From Actinomadura luzonensis (GTDB lineage: Bacteria; Actinomycetota; Actinomycetes; Streptosporangiales; Streptosporangiaceae), in assembly GCF_022664455.2 (NCBI RefSeq), contig NZ_JAKRKC020000002.1, forward strand, positions 2,604,001-2,668,000: a DNA stretch of 64,000 nucleotides, written 5' to 3'. The position numbers and the translations under genes are program-made. Below, piece by piece: positions 9,228-17,379 of the stretch. The notes below the pieces were generated by a model, which worked only from the letters and a program-made list of their open reading frames with translations, ran no database searches and was not told where the DNA came from. The stretch's first letter is position 1; each line of letters starts with the position of its first letter.

Positions 9228-9688
9228 GGGCAGGTCCGCAGCTTGTCCGACTCCGGCGTGTCCAGGGTGAAGATGATCCGCACCTTCATGCTCCGCGCCC
9301 CGCCGCTCTGCACGTGGACGCCCAGCGCGGTGCACACGAGCTGGTCGATGCCCCGCGCGGTCACGTCGTCCGCCGTCAACGGCACGCGGATCTCGGTCAC
9401 GCCCGGGGCGGCGGCCACCCCGACCCGCGTGTTCGTGGTCGGCGCGATCCCGGTGCGCACGTCCGAGTCGCCGGGCCCGGCCAGCAGCAGGGCCAGCGCC
9501 TCGGGGATCGTCCCGAGCCGGCCGGTGGGCCGGAGCTGCGGCCGCAGCTCGCCGTGCGCGCCGATGAAGTACAGCGTCACCCCGGGCGCCACCCCGGTCG
9601 GGGCCCGGCCGCCGCCGGTCACGCCGGACGGCTGGATCCCGCAGCCCGCGAGCAGCACGACCGCCAGCGCCGCGCGGAGCCGTCTCAC
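9215..9688 (-). CDS. GerMN-type lipoprotein coupled to the two-component operon
   Basis: 157 residues starting at a GTG (9688) that overlaps the kinase stop as GTGA. The N-terminus MRRLRAALAVVLLAGC is a lipoprotein signal with its lipobox Cys. The mature part (VTLYFIGAHGEL, then IPEALALLLAGP and EIRVPLTADDV) matches the GerMN fold found in LpqB and spore-germination proteins. The order regulator-kinase-GerMN lipoprotein copies mtrA-mtrB-lpqB, where the lipoprotein modulates the kinase from outside. This protein is far shorter than LpqB and has no propeller domain, so it is a reduced analogue, not LpqB itself. Confidence 0.75.
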   Translation of the reverse strand: MRRLRAALAVVLLAGCGIQPSGVTGGGRAPTGVAPGVTLYFIGAHGELRPQLRPTGRLGTIPEALALLLAGPGDSDVRTGIAPTTNTRVGVAAAPGVTEIRVPLTADDVTARGIDQLVCTALGVHVQSGGARSMKVRIIFTLDTPESDKLRTCPLIR

Positions 9689-11088
9689 CCGTCCTCCTGG
9701 CCGCGTGGCAGCCGCAGCGTGAACCGGGCGCCGCCGCCGGCGGCGTTGCCGGCGGTGAGGTCGCCGCCGTGCAGGCGGGCGTTCTCCAGCGCGATCGCCA
9801 GCCCGAGCCCGCTGCCCGGCGTGCGGGGGCGGGCGGCGTCGGCCTTGTAGAAGCGGTCGAAGACGCGCGGCAGCACGTCCTCGGGCAGGCCGGGACCGCT
9901 GTCGGTGACCTCGATCCGCACCTCGCCGCGCGACGCGGAGACCCGCACCAGCACCGGCGGCTCCCCGTGCCGCAGCGCGTTGCCGACCAGGTTGGCCACG
10001 ACGACGTCCAGCCGGCGCCGGTCCAGCCGCAGGACGACGCCGTCCGGCGCGGCCAGCTCCACGCGGTCCAGCCAGCCGCGGGCGCGCAGGCAGCCGCGCA
10101 CGGCGGCCGCCACGTCGGTGTCCTCCACCCGCAGCCGGGCGGTGCCGGCGTCGAACCGGGACACCTCCATCAGGTCCTCCACGAGCGCGACCAGCCGGTG
10201 CGTCTCAGCGATCGCCAGCTCCGAGGACTCCCGGGCGTCCGGCTCCATCCCGGCGGCCGCGGTCGCCAGCACGTCCACCACCGCCATCAGCGTGCTCAGC
10301 GGCGTGCGCAGCTCGTGCGAGACGTCGGCGGCGAACCTCCTGGCGTCGGCCTGCATCCGCTGCAACGACCCGGCCATCTCGTTGACGGTGACGGCGAGGT
10401 CGGCCAGCTCGTCGGCGCCCTGCGGCGGTGAGCGGGCGCCGAGGTCGCCCGCGGCCAGCCGGCGCGCGGTGTCGCGCAGCTCGCGCACCGGCCGCAGGAC
10501 GCCGCGCGCGGCCAGCAGCGCGAGCAGCACCGCCGGCGGCAGCGCCAGCGCCGAGGTGCGGACGGCCGACCGGGTGAGGCCGTCGACCTGCCGCTCGACG
10601 TCGGTGAGGTCGCGCGCGGTGTACACCTCGATGCCGGACGGCGTGCGCGCGCCGTCCGGCGCGGTCAGCACGACGGGCGTGCCGATCAGCAGGAACGGCC
10701 GGCCGGCCGCGGTGACGAGCTGCGTGGCGATCGCGGGCCGGGCGCGCACCGCCGCGCGCAGCGCGCCCGTGACCGGCCCGGTGGCCGGCCCGGTGCCGGT
10801 GACGGTGCCGGAGCGCAGCTCCCGGTACGTCACCACCGTGTCCTGGCCGACGGCGGCGCGCAGCCGGTCGAGCGCGCCCTGGTCCGGCGGGTACGTCAGC
10901 TGCGGGGCGATCGCGCCGATCCGCCCGGCGACGGCCTGGGTGAGCCGCTGCCGGGCCGCGTCGACCAGCGCGGAGCGCGCCGACCGGGCGCTCGCCCACG
11001 CCGCCGCCGCCGCGCCGAGCACCGTCACCAGCACGACGGCGGCCAGCAGCCGGGCGCGCAGCCCGCGCGGCCAGGGCCGCCACGTCAC
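9685..11088 (-). CDS. Sensor histidine kinase (HAMP, HisKA, HATPase)
   Basis: The GTG at 11088 overlaps the response-regulator stop as GTGA, which fixes the start. 467 residues: a first membrane segment near residues 10-35, an extracytoplasmic sensor of about 130 residues, a second membrane segment (ALPPAVLLALLAARG), HAMP, then the HisKA H-box DVSHELRTPLS with phospho-accepting H258. The ATPase domain shows NLVGNALRHG (N box), DSGPGLPEDV (G1) and GSGLGLAIALENA (G2). It is an EnvZ/MtrB-class kinase feeding the OmpR-type regulator upstream. The ligand is unknown; the downstream GerMN lipoprotein may be its extracytoplasmic partner. Confidence 0.93.
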   Translation of the reverse strand: MTWRPWPRGLRARLLAAVVLVTVLGAAAAAWASARSARSALVDAARQRLTQAVAGRIGAIAPQLTYPPDQGALDRLRAAVGQDTVVTYRELRSGTVTGTGPATGPVTGALRAAVRARPAIATQLVTAAGRPFLLIGTPVVLTAPDGARTPSGIEVYTARDLTDVERQVDGLTRSAVRTSALALPPAVLLALLAARGVLRPVRELRDTARRLAAGDLGARSPPQGADELADLAVTVNEMAGSLQRMQADARRFAADVSHELRTPLSTLMAVVDVLATAAAGMEPDARESSELAIAETHRLVALVEDLMEVSRFDAGTARLRVEDTDVAAAVRGCLRARGWLDRVELAAPDGVVLRLDRRRLDVVVANLVGNALRHGEPPVLVRVSASRGEVRIEVTDSGPGLPEDVLPRVFDRFYKADAARPRTPGSGLGLAIALENARLHGGDLTAGNAAGGGARFTLRLPRGQEDG

Positions 11089-11765
11089 AGCGGCCCGAAC
11101 CGGTAGCCGAACCCGCGGACGGTCTGCACGTACTCCGGCGCGCCCGGATCGTCCTCGATCTTGGCCCGCAGCCGCTGCACGCAGTTGTCGACGAGCCGGG
11201 AGTCGCCGAGGTAGTCGTGCTCCCACACCTGCTCCAGGAGCCGCTGCCGGCTGAACACCCGGCCGGGCGCCCCGGACAGGGTCAGCAGCAGCCGTAACTC
11301 GGTCGGCGTCAGCGGCACCGGCTCGCCGTGCGCCGTCACCGTCAGCGACGCGGTGTCGATGCGCAGGCCGCGGTGCACGCGCACCCCGTCGTCGGGGGCG
11401 GCGTCGGCGGCGCGCCGCAGGACGGCGCGGATCCGGGCGTCGAGCACGGTGGGCCGCACCGGTTTGACGACGTAGTCGTCCGCGCCCGCCTCCAGGCCGC
11501 CGACGACGTCGAAGTCGTCGCCGCGCGCGGTGAGGATGATCACGGGCACCGCACCGGACGCGCGGAGGCGGCGGCACACCTCCACCCCGTCGATGCCCGG
11601 CAGCATGAGGTCGAGCACCACCAGGTCGGGCGCGGCCGAGCGGACCTCACGCAGCCCGTCCTCGCCGGTGTCCGCGGTGCGGACGTCGTGGCCGTGCCCG
11701 CGCAGCGCGAGCTGCAGCCCGCGCCGGACCAGGGGATCGTCCTCGATGAGCAGAATCGCCGCCAC
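11085..11765 (-). CDS. OmpR-family response regulator
   Basis: 226 residues from a GTG at 11765, placed by the canonical start AAILLIEDDPLVRR. The receiver has the acidic pair D9-D10, phospho-acceptor D52 in LVVLDLMLPG, Thr in IILTARG and Lys in DYVVKP. The C-terminal winged helix ends in RLRAKIEDDPGAPEYVQTVRGFGYRF. First gene of a three-gene coupled operon with kinase and lipoprotein. The 111-bp gap to the divergent SGNH lipoprotein gene must hold its promoter. Targets are unknown. Confidence 0.94.
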   Translation of the reverse strand: MAAILLIEDDPLVRRGLQLALRGHGHDVRTADTGEDGLREVRSAAPDLVVLDLMLPGIDGVEVCRRLRASGAVPVIILTARGDDFDVVGGLEAGADDYVVKPVRPTVLDARIRAVLRRAADAAPDDGVRVHRGLRIDTASLTVTAHGEPVPLTPTELRLLLTLSGAPGRVFSRQRLLEQVWEHDYLGDSRLVDNCVQRLRAKIEDDPGAPEYVQTVRGFGYRFGPL

Positions 11766-11876
11766 CCGTCCAGTATGGTCGGCGCCCGCCGGCCTGGCCG
11801 GACAGGCGGGCACTTGCGACACAACGGCGACATGCCGGTGGAGGCGCCGGGACAGCTCGGCGGCACCGTCGGAGCC

Positions 11877-12656
11877 ATGACCGTGACCATGACCACGACA
11901 CGAACCCTCGCCCTCGGCCTGGCCGCGCTGCTGCTGACCGCCGCCTGCGCCGGCACCCCGGACGCGAGCGGCACCCCGGACGCGAGCGGCCCGCCGGCCG
12001 GGCCCGGCGCGTCCGGGCCCGCCAGGGTGCTGTTCCTCGGCGACTCCGTCGCGGCCGGCGAGGCGCTGCCCCTGGCGGCCGCGTTCGAGGCCGGCGGCGT
12101 CGCCTTCACCTCCCTCGCCGCGGACGGCGGCGGGAACGTCGTCGGCCCCTTCGCGGACCGGAACTGGGAGAAGCTGCCCGGCCGGATCGCCGCCGCCCGC
12201 CCGACGGTGGTGATCTACCAGCTCACCACCTACGACTGGGGCGGCCCGGGGGAGCAGCGCGCGGCCTACGACAGGCTCCTGGCCACGGTGAGCGGGGCCG
12301 GCGCGAAGCTCGTCCTCCTCACCTCCCCGCCGATCAGGCCCGACGACTTCTACCGGCCGCACCTGGCCGACCTGAACCGCGCACCCGGCGTCGCCAGGAA
12401 GGTCGCGGCCGCCTCCGCCGGCCGGGCGGCCTTCCTCGACGCGGCCGCCGTGTGGGGCGGCGCCTACCGGCGGGTCAGGGACGGGATGCCCGACCGCAGC
12501 GCCGACGGCATCCACACCTGCCCGCAGGGCGCCGCCCGCTTCACCGTCTGGCTGCTGAAGGAGCTGGCGAAGCTGTACCCGGGCTTCACGCCCCCGCCGC
12601 CGCGGTCCTGGGCCGGCGCGGGCTGGTCCGCGGACCGGCACTTCACCGGCTGCTGA
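11877..12656 (+). CDS. SGNH/GDSL-family hydrolase lipoprotein
   Basis: 259 residues. The ATG at 11877 follows a GGAG at close spacing; an ATG at 11889 is the alternative. The signal ends in LLLTAACAG, giving a lipobox Cys. The SGNH fold is supported by block I FLGDSVAAGEAL (Ser nucleophile), a Gly-rich second block (DGGGN), and block V SADGIHTCPQGAARF with the catalytic Asp-X-X-His. Such proteins are esterases or acetyl-hydrolases at the cell surface. Its last 14 bp overlap the convergent ammonia-lyase gene. The substrate is unknown; carbohydrate or envelope deacetylation would suit the nearby acyltransferase, which is inference. Confidence 0.8.
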   Translation: MTVTMTTTRTLALGLAALLLTAACAGTPDASGTPDASGPPAGPGASGPARVLFLGDSVAAGEALPLAAAFEAGGVAFTSLAADGGGNVVGPFADRNWEKLPGRIAAARPTVVIYQLTTYDWGGPGEQRAAYDRLLATVSGAGAKLVLLTSPPIRPDDFYRPHLADLNRAPGVARKVAAASAGRAAFLDAAAVWGGAYRRVRDGMPDRSADGIHTCPQGAARFTVWLLKELAKLYPGFTPPPPRSWAGAGWSADRHFTGC

Positions 12657-14142
12657 CCAGCAGGGCGGCGGCCCGGCGGACGTCGGCGTCGAGCGGGCGG
12701 TCGGGGTCGATCGGGGGGACCGCCTCGGACAACGCGCCGAGCAGGGCGGCGCAGGACGGCGAGGTGGGGCGGCGGGCGCCGACGTGGGCGGCCTGGCGCA
12801 GGCCCACCGCCAGGGAGCCGCACAGGAGGGCGAGCAGCGCGGCCATGTCGTAGGCCCGCAACGCCGCCTGGGTGCCGAAGGGCACCACATCCTGGTTGTG
12901 CAGGTTCGTCGGCAGGCTCTGCGTGCCGGCGGGCAGGGCGGCGTGGCGCAGCTCGGCCACGAGGGCGGTCGTGGCGAGCTGCACGCCCTGCATGCCGTGC
13001 TGGCGGCCGGGGCCGGCGGCGAGCATCGGCGGCAGGCCGCCGTTGCGGGCCGGGTCGACGAGGAGGTCGAGCTGCCGCTCCGCGAGGTTGCCGAGCTGGG
13101 CGGTGACCATCGCCAGGACGTCGGAGGCGAACGCGGCCGGCTGGCCGAAGAAGTTGCCGCCGTGCACCACCAGGTCGTCGTCAGGGAAGAACAGCGGGTT
13201 GTCGCTCACGCTGGACAGGTCGGCCGCGACGACGCCGTCGGCGTAGCGCAGGGCGTCCTCGGCCGCGCCCAGCAGCTGCGGGGAGCAGCGGATGCTGTAC
13301 GGCTCCTGCAGCGCCCGCGTGCCCGACGGGGTGATCCCGGCCAGCGTCGCCCGCATGCCGGCGGCGACGTCGATCGCGCCGCGGTGGCCGTAGGCGTCCA
13401 TCAGGCGCGGGTCGAGGAAGCCCGGGTCGCAGCCGAGCAGGTCGGCCAGCAGGCAGGTGAGCGCCTGCAGCGCCCGGTGGGAGGCGCGGACGGAGTCCAG
13501 GGCCAGGGCGGTCGCCGCCGTGGTGAGCGAGGTGCCGTTGACGAGCGCGAGCGCGTCGCGGCCGTCGAGCGTCAGCGGGGTCAGCCCGCATTCGCGCAGC
13601 GCCTCGGCCGCCGGCTTGCGCCGCCCGCCCGCGTACGCCTCCCCCCTGCCGCGCAGCGCCTGGGCGGCGTACGCGAGGGGGATCAGGTCGCCGCTCGCGC
13701 CGACCGAGCCGTAACGCGGGACCGCCGGGACGAACGTGGTCGCGAACATCGCGGCGAGCCCGTCCACGACGTGCGCCGAGACCCCGGACACGCCCTGGGC
13801 CAGGGACCGCGCGCGGACGAGGAGGGCGGCCCGGCACACGGCGTGGTCCAGGTCGGGGCCCTGGCCCGCGCCCAGGTGGGCCAGGGTGTTGTCGCACTGG
13901 TCGGCCTGCTCCTGCCTGCCGGGGAAGCCGACGAGCGCGCCGAAGCCGGTGGTGGCGCCGTACACCGGGCGTTCCTCCTCGCTCAGCACGTCGCGCAGGA
14001 AGTCGCGGCCGCGCTCGACGCGGGCGCGCACCCCGTCGCCGGCCAGGACGGCGACCGGCGTCGCGGCGCGGCGCAGGTCGGCGGCCGTCAGCGGGGCATC
14101 GAGGCTGATACTGGTGCTGGTCAGGCTTTCGGCTGCGGTCAT
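12643..14142 (-). CDS. MIO-dependent aromatic amino acid lyase, probably tyrosine ammonia-lyase
   Basis: 499 residues, the usual length for bacterial aromatic ammonia-lyases. The MIO prosthetic group would form from A149-S150-G151 in GSVGASGDLIP; the catalytic tyrosine is Y61 in VYGATTGFG. The selectivity pair is H89-L90 (NTLAHLGAG). His-Leu is the tyrosine-lyase signature, whereas histidine lyases have Ser-His and phenylalanine lyases Phe-Leu. Other family signatures are LQEPYSIRCSPQ, SDNPLFF and LPTNLHNQD. Predicted reaction: L-tyrosine to p-coumarate plus ammonia. No other hut genes are nearby; it is divergent from a flavoprotein-ligase pair that could use the phenolic acid. A tyrosine aminomutase cannot be excluded. 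Confidence 0.85.
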   Translation of the reverse strand: MTAAESLTSTSISLDAPLTAADLRRAATPVAVLAGDGVRARVERGRDFLRDVLSEEERPVYGATTGFGALVGFPGRQEQADQCDNTLAHLGAGQGPDLDHAVCRAALLVRARSLAQGVSGVSAHVVDGLAAMFATTFVPAVPRYGSVGASGDLIPLAYAAQALRGRGEAYAGGRRKPAAEALRECGLTPLTLDGRDALALVNGTSLTTAATALALDSVRASHRALQALTCLLADLLGCDPGFLDPRLMDAYGHRGAIDVAAGMRATLAGITPSGTRALQEPYSIRCSPQLLGAAEDALRYADGVVAADLSSVSDNPLFFPDDDLVVHGGNFFGQPAAFASDVLAMVTAQLGNLAERQLDLLVDPARNGGLPPMLAAGPGRQHGMQGVQLATTALVAELRHAALPAGTQSLPTNLHNQDVVPFGTQAALRAYDMAALLALLCGSLAVGLRQAAHVGARRPTSPSCAALLGALSEAVPPIDPDRPLDADVRRAAALLVSSR

Positions 14143-14164
14143 GCCCCTGACGCTAGGCCCGGAT

Positions 14165-14182
14165 TCTCAGAAACCTCTGAGA
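14165..14182. promoter_or_regulatory. 18-bp palindrome between divergent lyase and flavoprotein genes
   Basis: TCTCAGA-AACC-TCTGAGA lies 23 bp from both start codons in a 62-bp divergent spacer. Perfect 7-bp arms and the central position make it a good candidate operator for coordinate control of both directions. No regulator gene is encoded beside it, so the binding protein would act from elsewhere. Confidence 0.6.
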
Positions 14183-14204
14183 TTGCGTTCGTAGCGTCCG
14201 ACGC

Positions 14205-15761
14205 ATGGCGCACGACTACCTGATCATCGGTGCCGGGCCGGCCGGGCTGCAGCTGGCCGCCCTCCTCGAACGCGACGGTCATGACTATGTCGTCCTGGAA
14301 CGCGGGGCCGGTCCCGGAACCTTCTTCACGAGGTTCCCGCGGCACCGCCAGCTGATCTCCATCAACAAGGTCCACACCGGGTACGCGGATCCGGAGCTGC
14401 GGCTTCGGATGGACTGGAACTCGCTGCTCAGCGACGATCCGGAGCTGCTGTTCACCCGCTACAGCGAGCGGTACTTCCCGCAGGCCGACGACCTCGTGCG
14501 CTACCTGGCCGACTTCGCGCGGGCGACCGGCGCGCGGGTGAGCTACGGCGCCGACGTCGTACGGATCGGCCGTGACGAAGACGGGTTCACCGCGACCGGC
14601 CGGGACGGGCGCTCGTGGCGCGCCCGCCGCCTCGTCATGGCCACCGGCGTCTCCGAGCTGTACGTCCCGCCGATCCCCGGCATCGAGACCGCCGAGCGCT
14701 ACGACACGTTCGAGCCGGACCCGCGCTCCTTCACCGGGCAGCGGGTCCTCATCATCGGCAAGGGCAACTCGGGCTTCGAGACCGCGGACGCGCTGATGGA
14801 GCGGGCGGCGGTCATCCACGTCGCCGGGCCGCACTCCATCAGGATGGCCTGGCAGTCGCACTACGTCGGGCACCTGCGCGCGGTGAACAACAACTTCCTC
14901 GACAGCTACCAGCTCAAGTCGCAGAACTCCGTCCTGGACGGCACGGTGGAGAGCATCGAACGCCGCGACGACGGCACGTACCGGGTGCTGTTCCGCTACG
15001 CGCGCACCGTGGAGGCGCTGCGGGAGCTGCACTACGACCGGGTGATCGCGTGCACGGGGTTCCGGTTCGACGCGTCGGTGTTCGACGACGGCTGCCGTCC
15101 GCCGCTGGTGATCGACGACCGGTTCCCGGAGCAGACGCCCGCGTACGAGTCGACCGGCGTGCCCGGCCTGTACTTCACCGGCACCCTCACCCAGGCGCGC
15201 GACTTCAAGAACTCCACCAACGGCTTCATCCACGGCTTCCGGTACGGGACCCGCGCCCTGTACCGCATCCTGGCCGCCCGCCACCACGGCACCCCCTGGC
15301 CCGCCCGGCAGGTGGCGGCGGCCCCCGACGCGATCAGCGACGCGATCATCGCCAGGGTGAACCGGTCCTCGGCGCTGTGGCAGCAGTTCGGCGTGCTCGG
15401 CGACGTGGTCTCGGTGGCGGCCGGCGGCGTCGCGCTGTACCAGGAGGAGGTGCCGGTGGCGTACGTCGCCGACGGCGGCCTCGGGCCCGCCGGGCACCGG
15501 TTCGTCGTCACGCTGGAGTACGGGAAGGACCACGACGTCACGGACCCGTTCGACATCTCGGTCCCGCGCGTCACCGAGAACGACGCCGCCAACGCCCACG
15601 ACGCGAGCTACCTGCACCCGGTGGTGCGCCACTACCGCGACGGCGCGCTCGCCGGGGTCCACCACCTCGCCGAGAACCTGGACAACGAGTGGGACCTGCC
15701 GATGGTGCACCAGCAGCCCCTGGTCGTCTTCGTCAAGGAGTGCCTGGCCGATGCCGGCTGA
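14205..15761 (+). CDS. FOXRED2-like FAD/NAD(P)-binding oxidoreductase
   Basis: 518 residues. The N-terminal FAD site is IIGAGPAGLQLA; a second Rossmann site VLIIGKGNSGFE near residue 182 would bind NAD(P)H. The stretch TRFPRHRQLISINK followed by DWNSLLS closely recalls FOXRED2-type proteins, a flavin-monooxygenase relative. C-terminal features include TGTLTQARDFKNSTNGF. Bacterial relatives are poorly characterised; an N- or C-oxygenase is likely, but the substrate is unknown. It overlaps the next gene by 11 bp and is divergent from the ammonia-lyase, suggesting all three act in one short pathway on a tyrosine- or coumarate-derived compound. Confidence 0.8.
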   Translation: MAHDYLIIGAGPAGLQLAALLERDGHDYVVLERGAGPGTFFTRFPRHRQLISINKVHTGYADPELRLRMDWNSLLSDDPELLFTRYSERYFPQADDLVRYLADFARATGARVSYGADVVRIGRDEDGFTATGRDGRSWRARRLVMATGVSELYVPPIPGIETAERYDTFEPDPRSFTGQRVLIIGKGNSGFETADALMERAAVIHVAGPHSIRMAWQSHYVGHLRAVNNNFLDSYQLKSQNSVLDGTVESIERRDDGTYRVLFRYARTVEALRELHYDRVIACTGFRFDASVFDDGCRPPLVIDDRFPEQTPAYESTGVPGLYFTGTLTQARDFKNSTNGFIHGFRYGTRALYRILAARHHGTPWPARQVAAAPDAISDAIIARVNRSSALWQQFGVLGDVVSVAAGGVALYQEEVPVAYVADGGLGPAGHRFVVTLEYGKDHDVTDPFDISVPRVTENDAANAHDASYLHPVVRHYRDGALAGVHHLAENLDNEWDLPMVHQQPLVVFVKECLADAG

Positions 15762-17235
15762 GGCGAGGCCGGGCGAACCGTACCCGGGGCCGGTCCTGGA
15801 CCTCCTGGCCGCCGCGGGGGACCGGACCGTGTTCGAGCACGGCGCCCGCGCCGTCAGCGGCGCGCGGATGCTCGGGCTCGTCCGGCGGGTCGCGGCGGGC
15901 CTGCGCGCGGCCGGGCTCGGCCCGGGGGACGGGGTCGCCCTGCGGCTCGGCGTCACGCCCGAGGCGTTCGCCGCGGTCATCGCCGGTCACGTCGTGGGGG
16001 CCCGGGTCGTCGGCGTACGGCCCGGGCTGCCCCCCGCCCAGCTGCGCCACGTGCTCCACCAGGACGTCACCGCGGTCGTCGCCGACGACGGGACCGGCAC
16101 ACTCGCCCTCGCCGACCTCCTGGCCACCCCTGACGAGGGCGGCCGGCCCCAGCCGTCCGGCCGCCCCGGCGACGTCGCCCGCCTGCTGTACACCAGCGGC
16201 AGCACCGGCACCCCCAAGGCATGCGCGCAGACGTACGCCGCCATGAGCGCGGCCTGGACGGCCCGGCCCGAGGCGTGGCCGCCGGCGATCAGGGAGCTGG
16301 CCTCCCGGTTGCGGCGCTACCTCGTGTTCGGCTCGCTGAGCAGCCAGGTGATGATGGAGTACGGCGTCCTGACCCTGGCGGCGGGCGGCACCATGGTCGT
16401 CGCCGACCCGCCGGCGTTCCCGGAGGCGATCACCGGGCTCGGGGCCACGGCGAGCGTCATCACCGTGCCCCGCCTGTACCAGTTGGTCGCCGCGCAGCGG
16501 CGCCGGCCGGCCGACCTGAGCAGCCTGCGGGCGCTCATGGTGTCCGGTTCGCCACTGGCGGCGTCGCGGCTGCGCGAGGCGCTCGACGTGCTGGGCCCGG
16601 TCGTGTTCCACGGCTACGGCCAGACGGAGACCGGCACCATCTCCATGGCCACGCCGTGGGACGTCCCGCCGTCGGTCGGGTTCCCCCCGGACGTCGTCGA
16701 CGTCGTGGTGCGGGGCCCGGACGGCCGCCCGGTCCCGCCCGGGGTGGACGGCGAGCTGTACGTCCGCACCCCCGCCCAGGCCGCCGGCTACTGGAACGAC
16801 CCCGGCCGGAGCGCCGAGGTCTTCGTGGACGGCTGGGTGCGCACCCGGGACCTGGGCCACTTCGACGCGGACGGCCGCCTGTACCTGACCGGCCGCACCC
16901 GGGACGTCGTCATCGTCAACGCGAACCTGTACTACACCGGCCCCATCGAGCGCGTCCTCGCCGCCGCGCCCGGCGTCGCGGAGGCGTACGTGGTCGCCGC
17001 CCCGGACGAGGAGACCGGCGAGGCGGCGCACGCCTTCGTGGTCCCGGCGGCGGACCGGGTCCCCGACCTGGACGCGCTGCGCGAGCTGGTCGGCGAGCGC
17101 CTCGGCGGCGCCTGCGTGCCCGCGACGATCACCGTCGTCGACGAGGTCCCGGTGGGCCCGGGCGGCAAGCCGGACAAACGCCTGCTGCTGCCCGCGATCC
17201 CGCGCCCGGAGGACGGCCCCGTACGGCTCGCCTGA
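15751..17235 (+). CDS. AMP-dependent acyl-CoA synthetase/ligase (ANL superfamily)
   Basis: 494 residues starting 11 bp inside the flavoprotein gene. Adenylation motifs are intact: LLYTSGSTGTPKA (P-loop), GYGQTETGTISM (A5), DLGHFDADGRLYLTGR (A7-A8) and a C-terminal PVGPGGKPDKR carrying the catalytic lysine. No carrier-protein domain is fused, so the product leaves as CoA thioester, free adenylate or a product on a separate carrier. Beside a tyrosine-lyase-like gene a 4-coumarate-CoA-ligase role is the simplest reading; ATP-dependent diazotases of aminocoumaric acids also belong to this superfamily and remain an alternative. Confidence 0.85.
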   Translation: MPAEARPGEPYPGPVLDLLAAAGDRTVFEHGARAVSGARMLGLVRRVAAGLRAAGLGPGDGVALRLGVTPEAFAAVIAGHVVGARVVGVRPGLPPAQLRHVLHQDVTAVVADDGTGTLALADLLATPDEGGRPQPSGRPGDVARLLYTSGSTGTPKACAQTYAAMSAAWTARPEAWPPAIRELASRLRRYLVFGSLSSQVMMEYGVLTLAAGGTMVVADPPAFPEAITGLGATASVITVPRLYQLVAAQRRRPADLSSLRALMVSGSPLAASRLREALDVLGPVVFHGYGQTETGTISMATPWDVPPSVGFPPDVVDVVVRGPDGRPVPPGVDGELYVRTPAQAAGYWNDPGRSAEVFVDGWVRTRDLGHFDADGRLYLTGRTRDVVIVNANLYYTGPIERVLAAAPGVAEAYVVAAPDEETGEAAHAFVVPAADRVPDLDALRELVGERLGGACVPATITVVDEVPVGPGGKPDKRLLLPAIPRPEDGPVRLA

Positions 17236-17282
17236 CCGGGCCGCGGGGCCGGCCGGGCGCGGAGGTCTTTCCCCGGGCCTGT

Positions 17283-17294
17283 GTTAGCGCTAAC
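17283..17294. promoter_or_regulatory. LacI-type operator GTTAGCGCTAAC upstream of GH5
   Basis: This is the same perfect 12-mer as at 1947-1958. It lies 85 bp upstream of the GH5 ATG in a 144-bp intergenic gap. Two exact copies in 15 kb, each in front of an exported CBM13-hydrolase gene, argue for a common sugar-responsive repressor. Confidence 0.7.
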
Positions 17295-17379
17295 TTGGCG
17301 GTGCGAGACGGATTTCCCTCCGGGCGGGCGTCAACGATCACACGCGGGTCACCGCGACGACGCACGAGAAGGGTTTCCC

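Noticed and set aside
12643..14142. Annotation of the lyase as histidine ammonia-lyase (hutH)
   Set aside because: The selectivity pair is His-Leu rather than Ser-His, and no histidine-utilisation genes are nearby.
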